64,000 bases of DNA from Fomes fomentarius. Lineage: Eukaryota; Basidiomycota; Agaricomycetes; Polyporales; Polyporaceae. Below, piece by piece: positions 45,742-58,670 of the stretch. The DNA lies in assembly GCA_022606135.1 (NCBI GenBank), contig JABYQN010000020.1:186001-250000 (forward strand), given 5' to 3'. How positions within the stretch are numbered: position 1 is the stretch's first letter; each line of letters opens with the position of its first letter. The translations under genes were made by a program, and so were the position numbers. The notes beneath the pieces were generated by a model. It was not told where the DNA came from and did no database searches. It saw only the letters and a program-made list of their open reading frames with translations.

Positions 45742-46796
45742 TGACACAGCGCATGATAACAGTGACATCGTGCTAGGAGAGGCACGTGTCGGAGTAGTAC
45801 CAGAGGTGCAGATACTCGTATCGGATCAAGGGGACAGCCGGTGGCCTCTTCTCGAGAAAAGTTCAACATGCGACGACTGGTGCCGAGAGTGCTTGAATTG
45901 AGCGGCAAGTTGAAGCCAGGCTGTCACGGTGGTGCCAGTGGTGTGTAAGCAAGTACTCAATAGGCAGTCACCATAGAAGAGAGCTAGAGGCGAGAGCCAG
46001 CAAAAAAGCCAAGATAGATCTATCAGCTAAGTTACCACAGTCCTCGGAGTCGTAGTGTATGCTTGTCAAAGTACTGTTGTGGGCGCTAATATGGTGGTGA
46101 GTGTGCCTGTCACGGGTGACTCGTACTGTGACCAATGGCTCACACGCACGGGCGGTCGCTCGGAGTCTGAGTCCGACCGAGTCTCAGCCTTTTGCGCTAG
46201 ACCTCATGACACCTTACTTTCTGTAAGTAGCTTGGTGCGTATCTGACATCTAATACCCCTTCCGCAGGCCCGCATACCAATCTAATAGCACACGTAGTAT
46301 CTCTGAAGTCTCCCTGCTAGTTTTCAGGCTCACTGGTGGGCCAGGCTGACAGTGAGTCGTAGATGCGGGGTGAGTATAACATTGTCTATAGGCCGAAATT
46401 ATTTACAGAAAGTGATATGATGCACGCATCTAGAAGCGCTAGTGAATACCAGTCTTTTTCTCACCAACAACTCCCTGTGAGTCTCTGAATTATTGAGTCT
46501 CTCTCCTGTCACACAGAGCGGCGGGTCTGAACTCCTTATCACACACGCCTGGGAGCGAATGTCTCTTCGGGCTACATTCCTTGGTGCCTTCGCAGGTTAT
46601 GACACTCCCACAATCTTCTTTCTCCCAGGACGCAACTCGTAAGCTCTTCTTCACATTGCGAGGCTGGGAAGGAGAACCCACATTCGGTCGTCAGGCAGCG
46701 GCGATCGACGAGATATATAAGAACGTATCGGCTTTCGCGTCGCTCATGGGTACAGGACGAGCGATCTCCTAGCTATAAGTTCTCATCACTACGACA
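45742..46796. other. Intergenic before SDR trio B
   Basis: No gene is recognised. GATATATAAG near 46710 may be the TATA element of the SDR at 46797. Confidence 0.45.
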
Positions 46797-48119
46797 ATGG
46801 GCGGCGCAGCATCCAAAAACGCTGGATTCTTGACACTGCTGAACCAGAGCTTCCCACCAAGATCGAAGTTTAGCGTGGACGAGATTCCTGATTTGGCTGG
46901 GCGCATCGTCATAGTCACTGGTGCGCCTTCCATGCCATAGTGTGTAGTATCATAAGACTGACATCCACGGATAGGTGGAAACGTCGGTATTGGATATGAA
47001 ATCGTCAAAGTACGCCAGTTGCTCTGAGTGGTCATCTACTCGCCTCTCATTAACGCGCTATACCAACAGGCACTACTAGAGCACAACGCGAAAGTGTATC
47101 TCGCCGCCCGGAGTAGAGAGAGGGCAGAAGTCGCTATCGCATCCTTGAGGCAGGTCACAGGAAAGGAGGCGATCTTCCTAGAGCTCGACCTCGCAAGCCT
47201 GGCGTCTGTGAAGAAGGCTGCGGATGAATTTCTGAGCATGGAACAGAAACTCCATGTTCTCTTCAACAATGCGTAACCTTATATCTTCTTCACGGTAAAA
47301 AAGCGATCGGTTGATACAGTTCCTTCCACTAGTGGTGTATTGCAACCACTGCCCGACCAACTTACTGTAGACGGCTTCGACCTCCAATGGGGAGTAAACG
47401 TCGTGGGTCACTGGTACTTGACCGAACTCCTCATCCCTGCCCTTCTCGCTGGAGCCGTGTCATCTCCGGATCAACACGCACGAGTCATCACCATATCCTC
47501 TATCGGGGCGTACGCGGCCTCGCTTGACTTCGACACTTTCAGAGATACTCCTGCCCGACGCATGCAGACCGGGAAAAATACACTGTACTATCAAAGCAAA
47601 CTCGTATGTGAGTGTTCTGACGGTGAGTATAATCGCTGAGACAGCGCCCACGTTTTGGGCCGATATCTGCAGGGTAATGCTATCGTCGCTCGGCAAGTCG
47701 CAAAGCGGTACAGAGACAAGGGCATCATCTCAATCGCTGTAAATCCCGGCAACGTTCACAGTGAGCTACAGCGCGGCACAGACAATTTGTCGTGGCTGAT
47801 CCTGGTGGGTCTTCCTGCGCCGGACCACATGTCACTGTGCATTGACCCTCATGCTCGTGCAGCGCACTATCCTTCTCTACCCAACACCATATGGCGCTCT
47901 CACGCCGTTGTATGCTGGTACGATGCCCGAGGCTATCAGGTACAACGGCGAGGTAATACTGCATCGTCTTTGGATCATCAGCGTATCTGATAAAGGCAAT
48001 CTTAGTTCTTCATTCCGTGGGCTCGCGTTGGAAGATGTACACCTGAAATGTACGACGACGATCTTGGGCAACGGTTGTGGGAATGGCTCGAGGAGGAGAC
48101 GAAACGGGACAGAGACTAG
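46797..48119 (+). CDS. Short-chain dehydrogenase, SDR 1 of trio B
   Basis: Exons 46797-46920, 46975-47009, 47070-47272, 47333-47603, 47673-47804, 47863-47952, 48006-48119 give 322 aa. The motif TGGNVGIG is formed across intron 1, NNAG across intron 3, and the active site is YYQSK. The N-terminal FSVDEIPDLAGRIVIVTG and C-terminal FFIPWARVGRC match the retinol-dehydrogenase/WWOX-like SDRs common in basidiomycetes, distinct from trio A. Probably cytosolic or membrane-associated; the substrate is unknown. Exons 2, 3, 5 and 6 have identical lengths (35, 203, 132, 90) in all three genes of the trio. Confidence 0.92.
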
Positions 48120-48692
48120 TATGATTTTAATATCATTGGTACGCATCACATCCTACAACCAGACCGGTCCATGTACTTCAGGTAAAGATAACCTCAAGTG
48201 TTCTAGCTACGGGCTGCCAGTGAGAAAAGCGCTTCGTCTGGCATTCTTGTACAAGAGACCGGTGAAAACCATCACCGCTCTGAATCTTCTCACGTTCCGC
48301 GTGCAGTGGTGTCGAGCGGAGCTAACTACAAAATTCCTCAACATCGCGCAATGACAGTCTTCTCAGGCACCTGTATCTTTTCTTTCCTTACATAAGGCTT
48401 CAACAGACCTACGAAGTTCCTGATGATCATTGGCGCTGCAGCTGTCGATGATAACAGCGTATCGTAACGGGCACATCTCTGGCAACAGCACTGAGCTCTC
48501 GACTTCGATAGTTTGCATCTCGATCGTTGTCTCAGCCGAGCACTCCTGCGAAATAGCTTCCCGGTTCTCGTCAGCGCCGAAGAAGCAATACTATATAGCC
48601 AGGACGGACTCAGTTTGCCCTAGGCCTTCTTCCATTTCCCCTCGACTCATCTACGCTAAGTCGCTAGTCGTCTACTCTGCGCGCTTTACAAC

Positions 48693-50345
48693 ATGTCCTC
48701 TCCTGACGATATCAAAGAAACTATCAGCTTGGTCGGTAGCAAGTACGTGCACATACGCTCTCTATCCTCACCTTCCAAACTCACTCCCATGCTGCGCTCA
48801 AGCTTCGCACTACAATGCTGCACTGTGGCTGCGGCTGGTATGTTCCTCAGACCACGCCCTCATAACTATGACTGAGTCTTGATGGCTCTGCAGCAGTGCT
48901 TGTCTACGACACATTGCTTACATTCCGCGCCGAGGTTACGCTGATCTGGCGGCGAAGAATCGGGATCATGACAGTCCTGTACTTCGCAAACCGGTACATC
49001 GAGTTAGCAGCGTTCGTTCCTACTTTGGCGCTCTTGTTCCCTGTGAGTGATACGGTTCGTATATTGACAATTTGACCTTTTCAACTGCACAAATCAGCTT
49101 TGAATCATTTCATTTACAGATGTGAGGTGCACTGGTGATACAGACAACCTCTTGGCGCTGACTACTCGTTGATGTCACAGGTGCGTCCCATGGAACATAT
49201 ACGAAGGCACTTGCATTTTGATCCCATATGTCGCCTGGGCGGGTGAGCTATTTTCCGCTCTTACAAGCCGCACACAGCTGAGATCGCTTCTGAGTCTTCT
49301 CCGGCATTCGAGTGTACGCTCTCACTGGACGAGGAATGTTTCTAGCCATTACCGTCTTCATACTGAACGCTGCATATATCATCCCAAATATGGTGAGTGC
49401 TCTTTCAACAGCTCAGCCCTCCACGACTCACCGGTCATACGTCATATGTAGTACCTGTACTCACAAGAGACGTTCGTCAATGAGCCTTTTCCTTATAATT
49501 GTGGGCCCACCACCCTTATATCATCAAGGGAGCTCCTTCCTCGGTGAGGAATTGTTTTGTTGCGTTATTCGTACCATACCCTCATTGAAGCTTCTATATG
49601 TCAACTTTAGTACGCTCATTCGCTTTTTGCGTGATGGGTTTAGTGCTCATGAATAACAGCGCTGCTGATCTCTCGCGCTAGCACGTTCATAGGGGAAGCC
49701 GTAGTCATCATCATTACTCTGAAGACGACATACTTCCTAAGGCCCCGGGCATACAACAGAAGTAATACTTACTCGAATCGAATCGGAGATGTGTTGCTCA
49801 GTAATGGCAAGTCAGCCCAATCTTCGGGGGTCCGCGGTCTTCGCTGACCCTCTTGCCGAATTACTTCCAGGGTTGACTTGCTTCAGGTACGCGACAGAAC
49901 TGTTCCTACATCGACATAACTTAGCCAGGATCTCAACAGCTTTACGCTGATTTTGAACATCCTCGTCACGGTACTGACTATCGTAGTGGGTATCGACCCG
50001 GCGACGATGTCTTCTTTCGTTTACGCCATCAATGGTCCGGTCGCTGAGTATTTTCCTGTTACAGGATGATGACGACATGAATGATGCGGGGCAATGTCTT
50101 GCGGTCTTCAGAGACTCGTACGAACTTCATTATAGTCCACGTTATTCCTCCATCTGATTCTTTTGACTTTCATACGGCACATCAGGTTCAGTTCAATTCT
50201 CATCTCACACTTTCTCCTCGACCTCAAGAAGCTGGGAACAGATGATCGTGCTGACATCTCCGGAGAACAAGTTGATCTTACCATCCAGTTTGCATCCGAC
50301 CGTCTCACACGTCTATCTGATATCGAGCTCGCTCGCAGTGTTTGA
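48693..50345 (+). CDS. DUF6533 multi-pass membrane protein
   Basis: Exons 1-3 read well: 48693-48742, 48803-48837, 48894-49042. They give a hydrophobic start followed by AVLVYDTLLTFRAEVTLIWR and IGIMTVLYFANRYIELAAFV, the DUF6533 signature of Agaricomycete integral membrane proteins. Later pieces are recognisable as further helices (RVYALTGRGMFLAITVFILN near 49320, LKTTYFLRP near 49730, LILNILVTVLTIV near 49950). The last exon ends SILISHFLLDLKKLGTDDRA and DLTIQFASD before the stop at 50345. I could not fix every intron between 49043 and 50160, so a damaged frame there is possible. Expected about seven helices; function unknown. Confidence 0.7.
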
Positions 50346-50846
50346 TACTAGGCTACTGAGTGTTCCAACGATATTACGCTTACATAGACTGACCCATCAT
50401 GGTACACTGTTATCTCTCATGCACGTTCAATGTTCTTTCCCACCCAAATATTCCCGACACACATACGGCAGTGTACAATGCCATCACCACGAGCACGTCG
50501 GCAGTGTCGACTTGACGCTGCGTGGCATAATTTGCCGACAAGCTTGCATTTTCTCACGAACGACTTCCTGTGAGTCCAACTCACCCCTTCGTCTGCACAC
50601 CTCATGGCGCATGTGAACAGAAAATGACACACGCTCGGCGGGAGCCTCTGTACGGAAGCCGCTCTCTTCTTGATTCATAAGTAAGTGTTGAAATGTCAAT
50701 TCCTAATCCTTGGACCCGGAGCCGACATTTAGGTACGTGGCTGTGAGGTCTTGGCAGATATATAGACCCAGCGCAGCGCCGCATCGTCGCATCACCCCAA
50801 ACATATCTTTCCGCGCCCATCGTGACGGTTCCTCGACATCAACACC
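50346..50846. other. Intergenic before SDR 2 of trio B
   Basis: Promoter region with ATATATAGA near 50757. No gene. Confidence 0.45.
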
Positions 50847-52228
50847 ATGGGCGGCACAACATCTAAAAACAGCCTATTCTTGGGGCAGTTCCTTACGCAG
50901 AGCTATCCGCCCAAGTCGAAGTTCAGTGTGGACCAGATACCTGATCTGACAGGACATATTATCATCGTCACAGGTGCGTCTCCCATCACGCGGCCATCGA
51001 GATGGACTAGGTTGACAACTTGGAACAGGTGGCAATGTCGGCATCGGTTACGAGATTATCAAGGTGGGTCTGTACTTGTAGTGACTGCGTATCATTCGTT
51101 GAGGAAAGTGCTACACCTACAGGCACTATTGGAACATAATGCCAAGGTATATCTGGCCGCTCGGAGTAAAGAACGTGCCGAAGGGGCTATTGCGTCCCTA
51201 AAGGAGGTCACGGGAAAGGAAGCGATATTCCTGGAGCTTGATCTGTCCAGCCTCGCTTCGGTGAAGAAGGCTGTGACCGAGTTCCTCAGCAAAGAACACG
51301 AACTGCACGTTCTATTCAACAACGCGTACGTACAGCATTCTTCTCCCGAGTAAACCTTAAACGAACCTCTCGTTGTTATCTCTCTGAAGTGGTGTATTGC
51401 GGCCGCCGTCCGACCAATTCACGTCGGAAGGCATTGACCTTCAATGGGGGGTAAATGTCGTAGGTCACTGGTATCTCACCGAACTCCTCACGCCTGCTCT
51501 CCTCGCTGGAGTCGAATCCTCTCCGGACCACTACGCTCGGGTCATCTCCACATCCTCCATTACAGCATACTGGACCACGATAGATCTAGACACATTCAAG
51601 GATACCCCTGCACGACTAAAAAAATACAAGGAGGGGAACAACCAGGGATTGTACTGGCAAAGCAAACTCGTAGGTCCACGTTCTTCCTTCGCACGAGTAC
51701 TTAGTTCACATCATCTGGTGTTGAATGTGTAGGGTGCCGCTATAATCGCTCGGCAAGTCGCCAAGCGCTATGCGGACAAGGGCATCATTTCGATAGCTGT
51801 GAATCCTGGAAACATTCGCTCAGAGCTGCAGCGTAATCACGCAAAGATGTATCGGAAGATTCTAGTGTGTATCTTCCCCACCACCAGCCACTGGAATCGT
51901 CGCTGATATCATCCCTCTTACTAACGACTTCCGCATATAGGAACTGATTCTGCTATACCCAACGTCATACGGCGCGCTGACTCCGCTTTACGCGGGTACG
52001 TCACCTGAAGCCCTGAACTACAATGGCGAGGTGAGCTTGTCTATGTCCGAAGTCTACTCCTGCACGATATCTTCGTAGTCGGATTGAATTTACTGAAGTT
52101 CGACTTAGTATCTCATCCCATGGGCCCGTGCTGGCAAATTAAGATCGGAGATGTACGACGACGAGCTGGGGGAGCGGCTATGGGGCTGGCTCGAGGAGCA
52201 GACCAAGAATATCGAGGACTCGCAGTAA
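50847..52228 (+). CDS. Short-chain dehydrogenase, SDR 2 of trio B
   Basis: Exons 50847-50973, 51029-51063, 51123-51325, 51390-51669, 51733-51864, 51941-52030, 52109-52228 give 328 aa. TGGNVGIG, NNAG and the active site YWQSK are intact. The N-terminus MGGTTSKNS and the second half closely follow SDR 1 of this trio; the end YLIPWARAG is nearer SDR 3. The frame is complete. Same NAD(P)-dependent oxidoreductase class, substrate unknown. Confidence 0.92.
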
Positions 52229-52722
52229 GCTTTCGCAGCGAACGACGGTCACGGAATGTCCATGTCTCCTCATATACCATAGCCCACATTTTGCCAGGGC
52301 TGCCTCCCTTTGAGAGCCGCCTGTATTCGAGTCAGCAGCCCATATCACCTCCAATAACTCTGGACCCTACTAACGAAATGTAAGCCGCCCGTCCGCTGAT
52401 CGAGATGAGTATGAGATCATTCGAACTACTAGCATGTGCATCTCTCGATATAAGCTACAGGAGTGAGGTTCGATGTTATACAAGAAAGACACTCTCTACC
52501 GATTGACCACAGTTCATTGACCAATCTCTGTAAGCCTTGATGATCTACTTTATGGGCGTCACCAGAAGCGCCCTAGATCGTGACCACTGATGATGAGAAA
52601 CGTAGCAAGGAGTCACGCGTCACGCCTAGGGAGACGTCTTTTTTTGCGTATGTCTTCGTCTCCTCTATCTACGAGTAGGCAGCCTGAGATTGGTGTTCCC
52701 ACCTCACACGCACACGAATGCG
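52229..52722. other. Intergenic between SDR 2 and SDR 3 of trio B
   Basis: 3' flank and promoter only. No gene is seen. Confidence 0.45.
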
Positions 52723-54067
52723 ATGGGGAACAGTTTCTCGGGTCTCTGGCAAATGGTCGTGCAGAGCTATCCGCCAACGCCCACATTCAGCGTTGACCAT
52801 ATTCCCGACCTGACGGGACGCGTCGCTATCGTCACAGGTATGTATGCGTCTTGCCAAGCTCGCCAGCATATCTCAAATTACCTCTGCCCACTTGCCCACT
52901 AGGGGGCAACACTGGGATAGGATACGAGACAATAAAGGTCAGTGCTACGTTTGTGGCCTCATGTCCACTGTCTCACCTACTATGGAGTCCAGAGACTTCT
53001 CGAACACAACGCCAAGGTCTATCTGGCCGCGCGAGATCAGAAGAAGGCAGATGCGGCCATTGTGTCCCTGAGAGAGTCGACCGGCAAAGAAGCGATCTTT
53101 CTCGAGCTCAACCTTGTGGACCTCTCCTCCATCAAACACGCAGCAGAGGAGTTCCTCTCCAAAGAGAGCGAACTACACGTTCTCTTCAACAACGCGTGAG
53201 CTCTGCGGCGTATTCACTCCTCTCTCCAGCTTGAGTTGACCGGCTTACGCATCCTTGCCTCACAGTGGCGTCATGACACCTCCGGTGGAGCTCACGACTG
53301 CGGACGGATACGACCTTCAATTCGGCACTAACGTTCTCGGGCACTTCTACTTCACGGAACTGCTCATGCCTGCGCTCCTCGCTGGGGTGCACTCTTCACC
53401 CGACCACTACACGCGCATCATCACGACATCTTCCTCGGGCGCATACTTCGGCAAGATTCAATTCGAGACGTTTCAGGACGGACCCGCGCGACGCAAGCTG
53501 AGACGGGAGACCCTGTACTTCCAGAGCAAACTCGTACGTTCCACCAGTGTTGGGTTCCACAGGGGACAGGCTGAGCATTGTAGCGGTTCATAGGCGAATG
53601 TTATCATCGCGCGGCAGATCGCCCGTCGGTACGCCGACAAAGGCATCATCTCGATCTCGCTCAACCCAGGGAACATCAACACCGGGCTCTTCCGATACAC
53701 GCCCACCTTTGCACGCAAGATCATGGTACGGCGTCCTCCTGACCTTCAGGTCTCGTTTGTATGAGGTTCGTGCTGAGTCCTCGCTCCCCGCGTAGCAAGC
53801 GTTATGGCTCCAAACGGTGGAAAGCGGCGCGCTCACGCAGCTATTCGCGGGTACGATGCCTGAAGCATTGAACTACAACGGCGAGGTAACGTCGTGTGCC
53901 GCTCCTCTCGAGAAGTCACTGATGGCTCATATGCGTATCAGTATCTCATCCCATGGGCACGCCTCGGGAAGTGCAGGCGTGAGGCGTACGACGATGAGCT
54001 CGGACAGCGGCTGTGGACATGGCTTGAGGACGCTGTAAAGGCCCACGAGACTTCCTCTTCTCGCTGA
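52723..54067 (+). CDS. Short-chain dehydrogenase, SDR 3 of trio B
   Basis: Exons 52723-52837, 52903-52937, 52993-53195, 53266-53533, 53594-53725, 53796-53885, 53942-54067 give 322 aa. TGGNTGIG, NNAG and YFQSK are present; the C-terminus is [20 protein letters not shown]. It is the most diverged member ([12 protein letters not shown] versus SIAVNPGN in the others). The reading frame is complete; substrate unknown. Confidence 0.92.
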
Positions 54068-54575
54068 GGGCCTGTCCACCGCGACTCAGGATACCATGCG
54101 TTCGACTTTGTTTATGGTCCCCCTGCCAAATTCGAGGCTGTTGCCAATGTATGTGCATCGGCCAGTAAGCCCGCGTAGCTGCAGGTAGAATGACATTGTT
54201 ACACTGGTTGGCACAGGTATGACACTGTGCAGTGTGCCCCAGTCTGCGCTGCGCACTGCGCTTGCCTCTGGTGCCTGTGGCTGTCATACTGATGGGTCCT
54301 ATGCGTTGACTGCGGAACGCTCATTGATCACCGTGTAGTCACCGGATAGCAATCCAGTGCATCCGGATCACCGCGGCTAGCGTTACGCTTCTTTCAAACC
54401 TGTCCGGTATTTCTCCTGCGGGGCGTATACTCCTTGACAGATCGCAGACAGGTCGAGCGTCTGTAGATAATAGAGGCCAGCCCAGGTCTCTCAACAAATA
54501 CGCGTTTTAAGACTTTGAGATGCTATATAAACTACAATCGACTCGGAGGTCTTGGCCAGAACAACGCCTCGGAAG
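54068..54575. other. Intergenic before alpha/beta-hydrolase
   Basis: GCTATATAAAC near 54520-54535 is a likely TATA element. Nothing else is seen. Confidence 0.45.
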
Positions 54576-56961
54576 ATGATCTCTTTTTCTCTAGCGGCTC
54601 TTCTCGCTGTTTTTCTCGCCTCTCGTGGTGTACACTGTGCAACTTCGGACAACGTAGGTCGTCCTCCTTGTCTGATAGAAATTCGTCCGCTGACCTTCGC
54701 ACTCAGCGAGGCTCCCAAGTGCGATGGGGTCCCTGCGACAGCACGGTTGTGACCGACACTTCGCTGGAGTGTGCAACGTTTGAGGTTCCTCTCGACTATC
54801 ATGACCCGAAGGTCGGCAAGGCGCAGTTGGCTGTCATCAAGGCCAATGCGACCGGGGAACGTCGTGGGACTCTTTTCTTCAACATAGGTTTGCTGCTATA
54901 CGGTTACCCTAGCAATCACAATCATCCCTCTCACGCACATCTTATAGGAGGACCTGGAGGCTCGGGCCTTCAGAGCGTTAACGAAGAAAAAGAGACGCTT
55001 CTTCAGCTCTCCGGGGGGTATATGACGTCGTGAGCTGGGATCCGCGCGGGGTCGGCCTGACAGTGTATATATCCATCCAGCCTACTTGCACGCCCTTGAT
55101 TGCTCATTCGTTCGTACAGACCGGGCCACATCTTCTGCTTCAACAGCGTCGAGGAGTACAACGCGTTCTTCAACGGCACGATCGAGCTCACCGGCATCGA
55201 GGAGACAGGCAATTTCACTGACCCAGCGGAGATTCAAGCCCTTTTATCGCAGGCTTCAATCATGCAAAAGAAATACGAGCAGGTTGGACAGAAATGCCTG
55301 CACTCCACCAACGGTCCGCTCTTGAGGTACCTTGGTACGGCTGCAGCGGTGCGCGACCTGGTTTCCCTGGCGGACGCAATTGATGGCCCGGATGTCCCCA
55401 TCAACTATATCGGGTTATCATACAGCACGCTGATTGGTTCGTGGTTCGTGAACAGTGAGTCGTGCATTCCATCATGATCGGGTTCCCGCTCATACATAAG
55501 CTGTCTAGTGTTTCCCGAGGTGAGGTCGCCAGAGGGCCTACACATGCTCACACCAACGCTAACGTACGGATTAGCGTGTGGGACGCGTCATCCTAAACGG
55601 CGTCTTCGATCCTATGGTGTATGCCACTCAGGAAATGTCTACAGTATGTCAATAACCTCAAGTCGAACATATAGATTCAACTGGTGACTGACTATACGGC
55701 ACCTACTAGCACTGGGCCCAGCAAGTCGCATCCGCCGATAGTATATACAAAGCGTTGATCACAGGTTGCGCGCTCACGGGCCCAAAGGGATGTGCGATCG
55801 CATCCGAAGGAGACGGTCCGCTCGATATCGACGCGAAGGTCCAGGCTTTGATCAAGGCCGTTGCCGATGCAACACGGGCAAACGCGTCAGCGCCGCTCAC
55901 GTCCGGAGAGCTTCGTTGTGAGTACGAAAGAACGTTATATATGGTACTGGTCTGAGTCACCTCCCATTGCAGTGCAGCTATATAATGACATGTATTTCCC
56001 CGGAGAATGGTCGAATGTTGTGAACGATCAATATCTCGAAGCGGTGCAGATAATCCAAGGAAAGTCTGGCCAGAATATTTCGTCGACCAAGAGGGCGAGC
56101 AAACGAGTCCACCCCAATCCGTAGGTTTACCCCTGATGAGACCCTTTGATCCAATGCCATCACTGACATCCATGTTGACTCAGCTTCAACTTCAACAAGC
56201 GAGCGAGTCATTCAAACGAGACGCGGTCCTACACGACCCCAGCCATCTTTTGCGCAGACAGTGTTGATCTGAACCCTCACACGAACATGACTGACGTCTT
56301 CAACGCAGTCATCGCCAGTGCACAGAACGTGTCGCACTTATGTAAGTATACACTCAACGAAGGGTAACTCTCCCCATAGTGATCATTTCACTTTACAGTC
56401 TCCTCTGTCTGGCCCGCTCTGTCCAGCCAATGCTCCTTCTGGCCCGTTCGTTCCGTTGAAAGATACCAAGGACCATTCAACAAGAAGCTCGCAAATAAGA
56501 TTCTGATAGCCTCCACCCTTGTTAGCACGCTATCATCAGCCTGCCATTGAACCATAGCTGACACGTCATCTTGACAGTATGATCCTATCACGCCCCTGAC
56601 TGGTGCCCAAGGTCTGGCAGGACTCCTTGGAGACAGTGCGGCATTGGTTCAATTGACCGGCTTCGGTGTGCGTATATATCTCGGAACGGCTTGCATCACA
56701 CGCTCAAACGCTAACCAAACTTGTCAGCACACGACGTTCACTGTACCCTCAAACTGTATGAACGAGATATTTGTCGCGTACATGGTGAACGGGACGGTGA
56801 GTAAAAAGCAGTCGATCTGGGGCTGCTCTTCCTCTTATCGTGCTTTGTATATCTAGATGCCTGCCAATAACACCGTATGCGAGGTCGATGCCGACTTCGA
56901 GGTGTTAGACGGGGTGACTACTGCAGATATCCTCGCCAATCTCCCCACCTACGATATTTGA
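54576..56961 (+). CDS. Secreted alpha/beta-hydrolase, tripeptidyl-aminopeptidase type, with one frameshift
   Basis: Thirteen exons: 54576-54653, 54707-54887, 54948-55064, 55120-55454, 55509-55519, 55575-55643, 55710-55917, 55973-56120, 56184-56341, 56399-56520, 56578-56667, 56728-56796, 56857-56961. The signal peptide is MISFSLAALLAVFLAS. Then come the oxyanion region GGPGGSG, VVSWDPRGVG, the nucleophile elbow GLSYSTLIG (usually GxSxG, here Ser replaces the last Gly), and a C-terminal TAP-like domain with YDPITPLTGA and GFGHT, the expected Asp and His sites. All exons join in frame except exon 3, which is one base short near the G-run at 55014-55019. This makes a TGA at 55031. It is either a recent pseudogene or a homopolymer sequencing error. 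Confidence 0.78.
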
Positions 56962-58523
56962 CTGTAATGGACTAATAGGGTGACTGAGGGTTTGCTGAGA
57001 GTTGGTCGGGGCGCATTCTTGGACTTTGATTCATCGAAAATGTGCTACTTACCTACACCTGTAGAGTGTTTCGGTGGCTCTTGAATGAGAATGATAGAAT
57101 GTGCCGCACGCGTGCCCCGGGCGCTAAACGTGCGAAAATCGAAAACTGAACATGTCAGTCTCGAGCTCCCCGCGGACGCGGCCGGACACACAGACACAAT
57201 TCCATAGGTCTAGAATATACAGCCCGTTCTTTAGGGCCTATTATGAATATGTCGACAAAATTCCTGTTTGCATCCTCGACGTCCCCGACGAGACAGGTAG
57301 AGACTCTCCTCCCAATCCGCTTCCGGATAGTAAATGCTCACTCACTTTTCCGCGGCAGACTCTGACGGGGCTGTCGTGAATGCCTTTCTTGCCTCGCAGA
57401 AAGCTCTGTAGTCAAGTTCGGATCATTTGGAATGCACTTAAACGACGATGCTGAGAACAGTTGGAGGGCCCCTTTGTACGTACTTGTGAGTATTTGCTCG
57501 CGCGGACTAATCTGCCACATTTCCTAACATTTGAGCAACAGGATCAGTATTCAACGGTCACTCTGCGTACACTCATCCATACTGCGCTTCTTTTGTACTC
57601 ACGCAAGAGGTAGTCATAGCCATGTTGGCGGATGCCCCAAGGATTACTCCAAGTTGATGAAGCCGGTATCACACGCCATTTCATCCCGTGTGGCCGTCTC
57701 AAAATCTAGGCGTTGTTCGCAGCCGCAGCGGCGCAAAAGCCATGCTACATACTCTCTCGCATCATAGGCAAGTCTTACTGCACTATGCATTCTACAAGCC
57801 CCTTCGACGTCATCGCGCAATGTCATGTTGCAGATGTGCAGCTATGTCACATTTCACCGAAGTATGTCTCACACTGTTCCACATCCGTGGTTGTTCACGG
57901 CAGCCTCACATCGCTATCAGGTTGTCCACGCCACTGCAATCAGCCTACATGATCTTTTTGACGAGGCTGGTTTCACAACGGGAGTTGCAGTGGCCAAATC
58001 CGGACTATCTCCGCATACATGCTGAGCGCAGGAGGAGATCTTGGCTAACAAAGAGATGAAGGAAGACGCCGGTCTAGACATCGAGACACCCGCTTTCGCA
58101 CAATTGTGACACACATGTTTATGGCATCTCTCTATCCTTGAGACATATCATGGGTTGTGGACTGACTTGACGCTCCCGGCGTCCACGGCGAATGTCAAAA
58201 TTGACACTAATTAATAAATCTAGGCCTGAACATGACAACGCGGTCAGTTGCCGTGACTGTTGGGGGCTCAAGTGTAGCGTATGCCATACTGTATGTGTAT
58301 GTGTACCCTTGGCGATACGTGTAGTGTCCCCTCTCCTCCGGGCCCATGTGTTCCTTATTCTCCAGTCTATCACAGTCCTGAACGAATACCCTCTCCACCC
58401 TTCACGACGAAACGTATATAGGCCGCCTGAGGGTTGTCCCTTATTTGGTGAGTTCATGATTGATAGCTTCAGGCCTATGATCTTAGTCGAAGCATCCGGA
58501 TCCGGCGCACATATTCCCTAGCT
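56962..58523. other. Region with a possible broken gene
   Basis: Plus-strand segments at 57152-57300 (IYSPFFRAYYEYVDKIPVC), about 57390-57480 (VVKFGSFGMHLNDDAENSW) and 57540-57620 look exon-like and are separated by plausible splice sites. I cannot chain them into one open frame or name a family. The stretch 58080-58520 shows nothing. Confidence 0.35.
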
Positions 58524-58565
58524 ATGGGTCAAGCTCTAGCCTTGATTGTGTGCACACAGCCCCCC

Positions 58566-58670
58566 TCTTCTTCTTCTTCTTCTTCTTCTTCTTCTCCTCC
58601 TCCTCCTCCTCCTCCGCCTCCTCCTCCTCCGCCCCCTCCTCCGCCTCCTCCTCCTCTCCCTCCTCCTCCT
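58566..58670. repeat. (CTT)n then (CTC/CCT)n microsatellite
   Basis: About 30 bases of CTT triplets run into some 75 bases of CTC/CCG triplets. Read on the plus strand it encodes poly-Ser then poly-Pro; on the minus strand poly-Gly or poly-Glu/Lys. It lies 330 bp before the frame at 59007. Confidence 0.9.
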
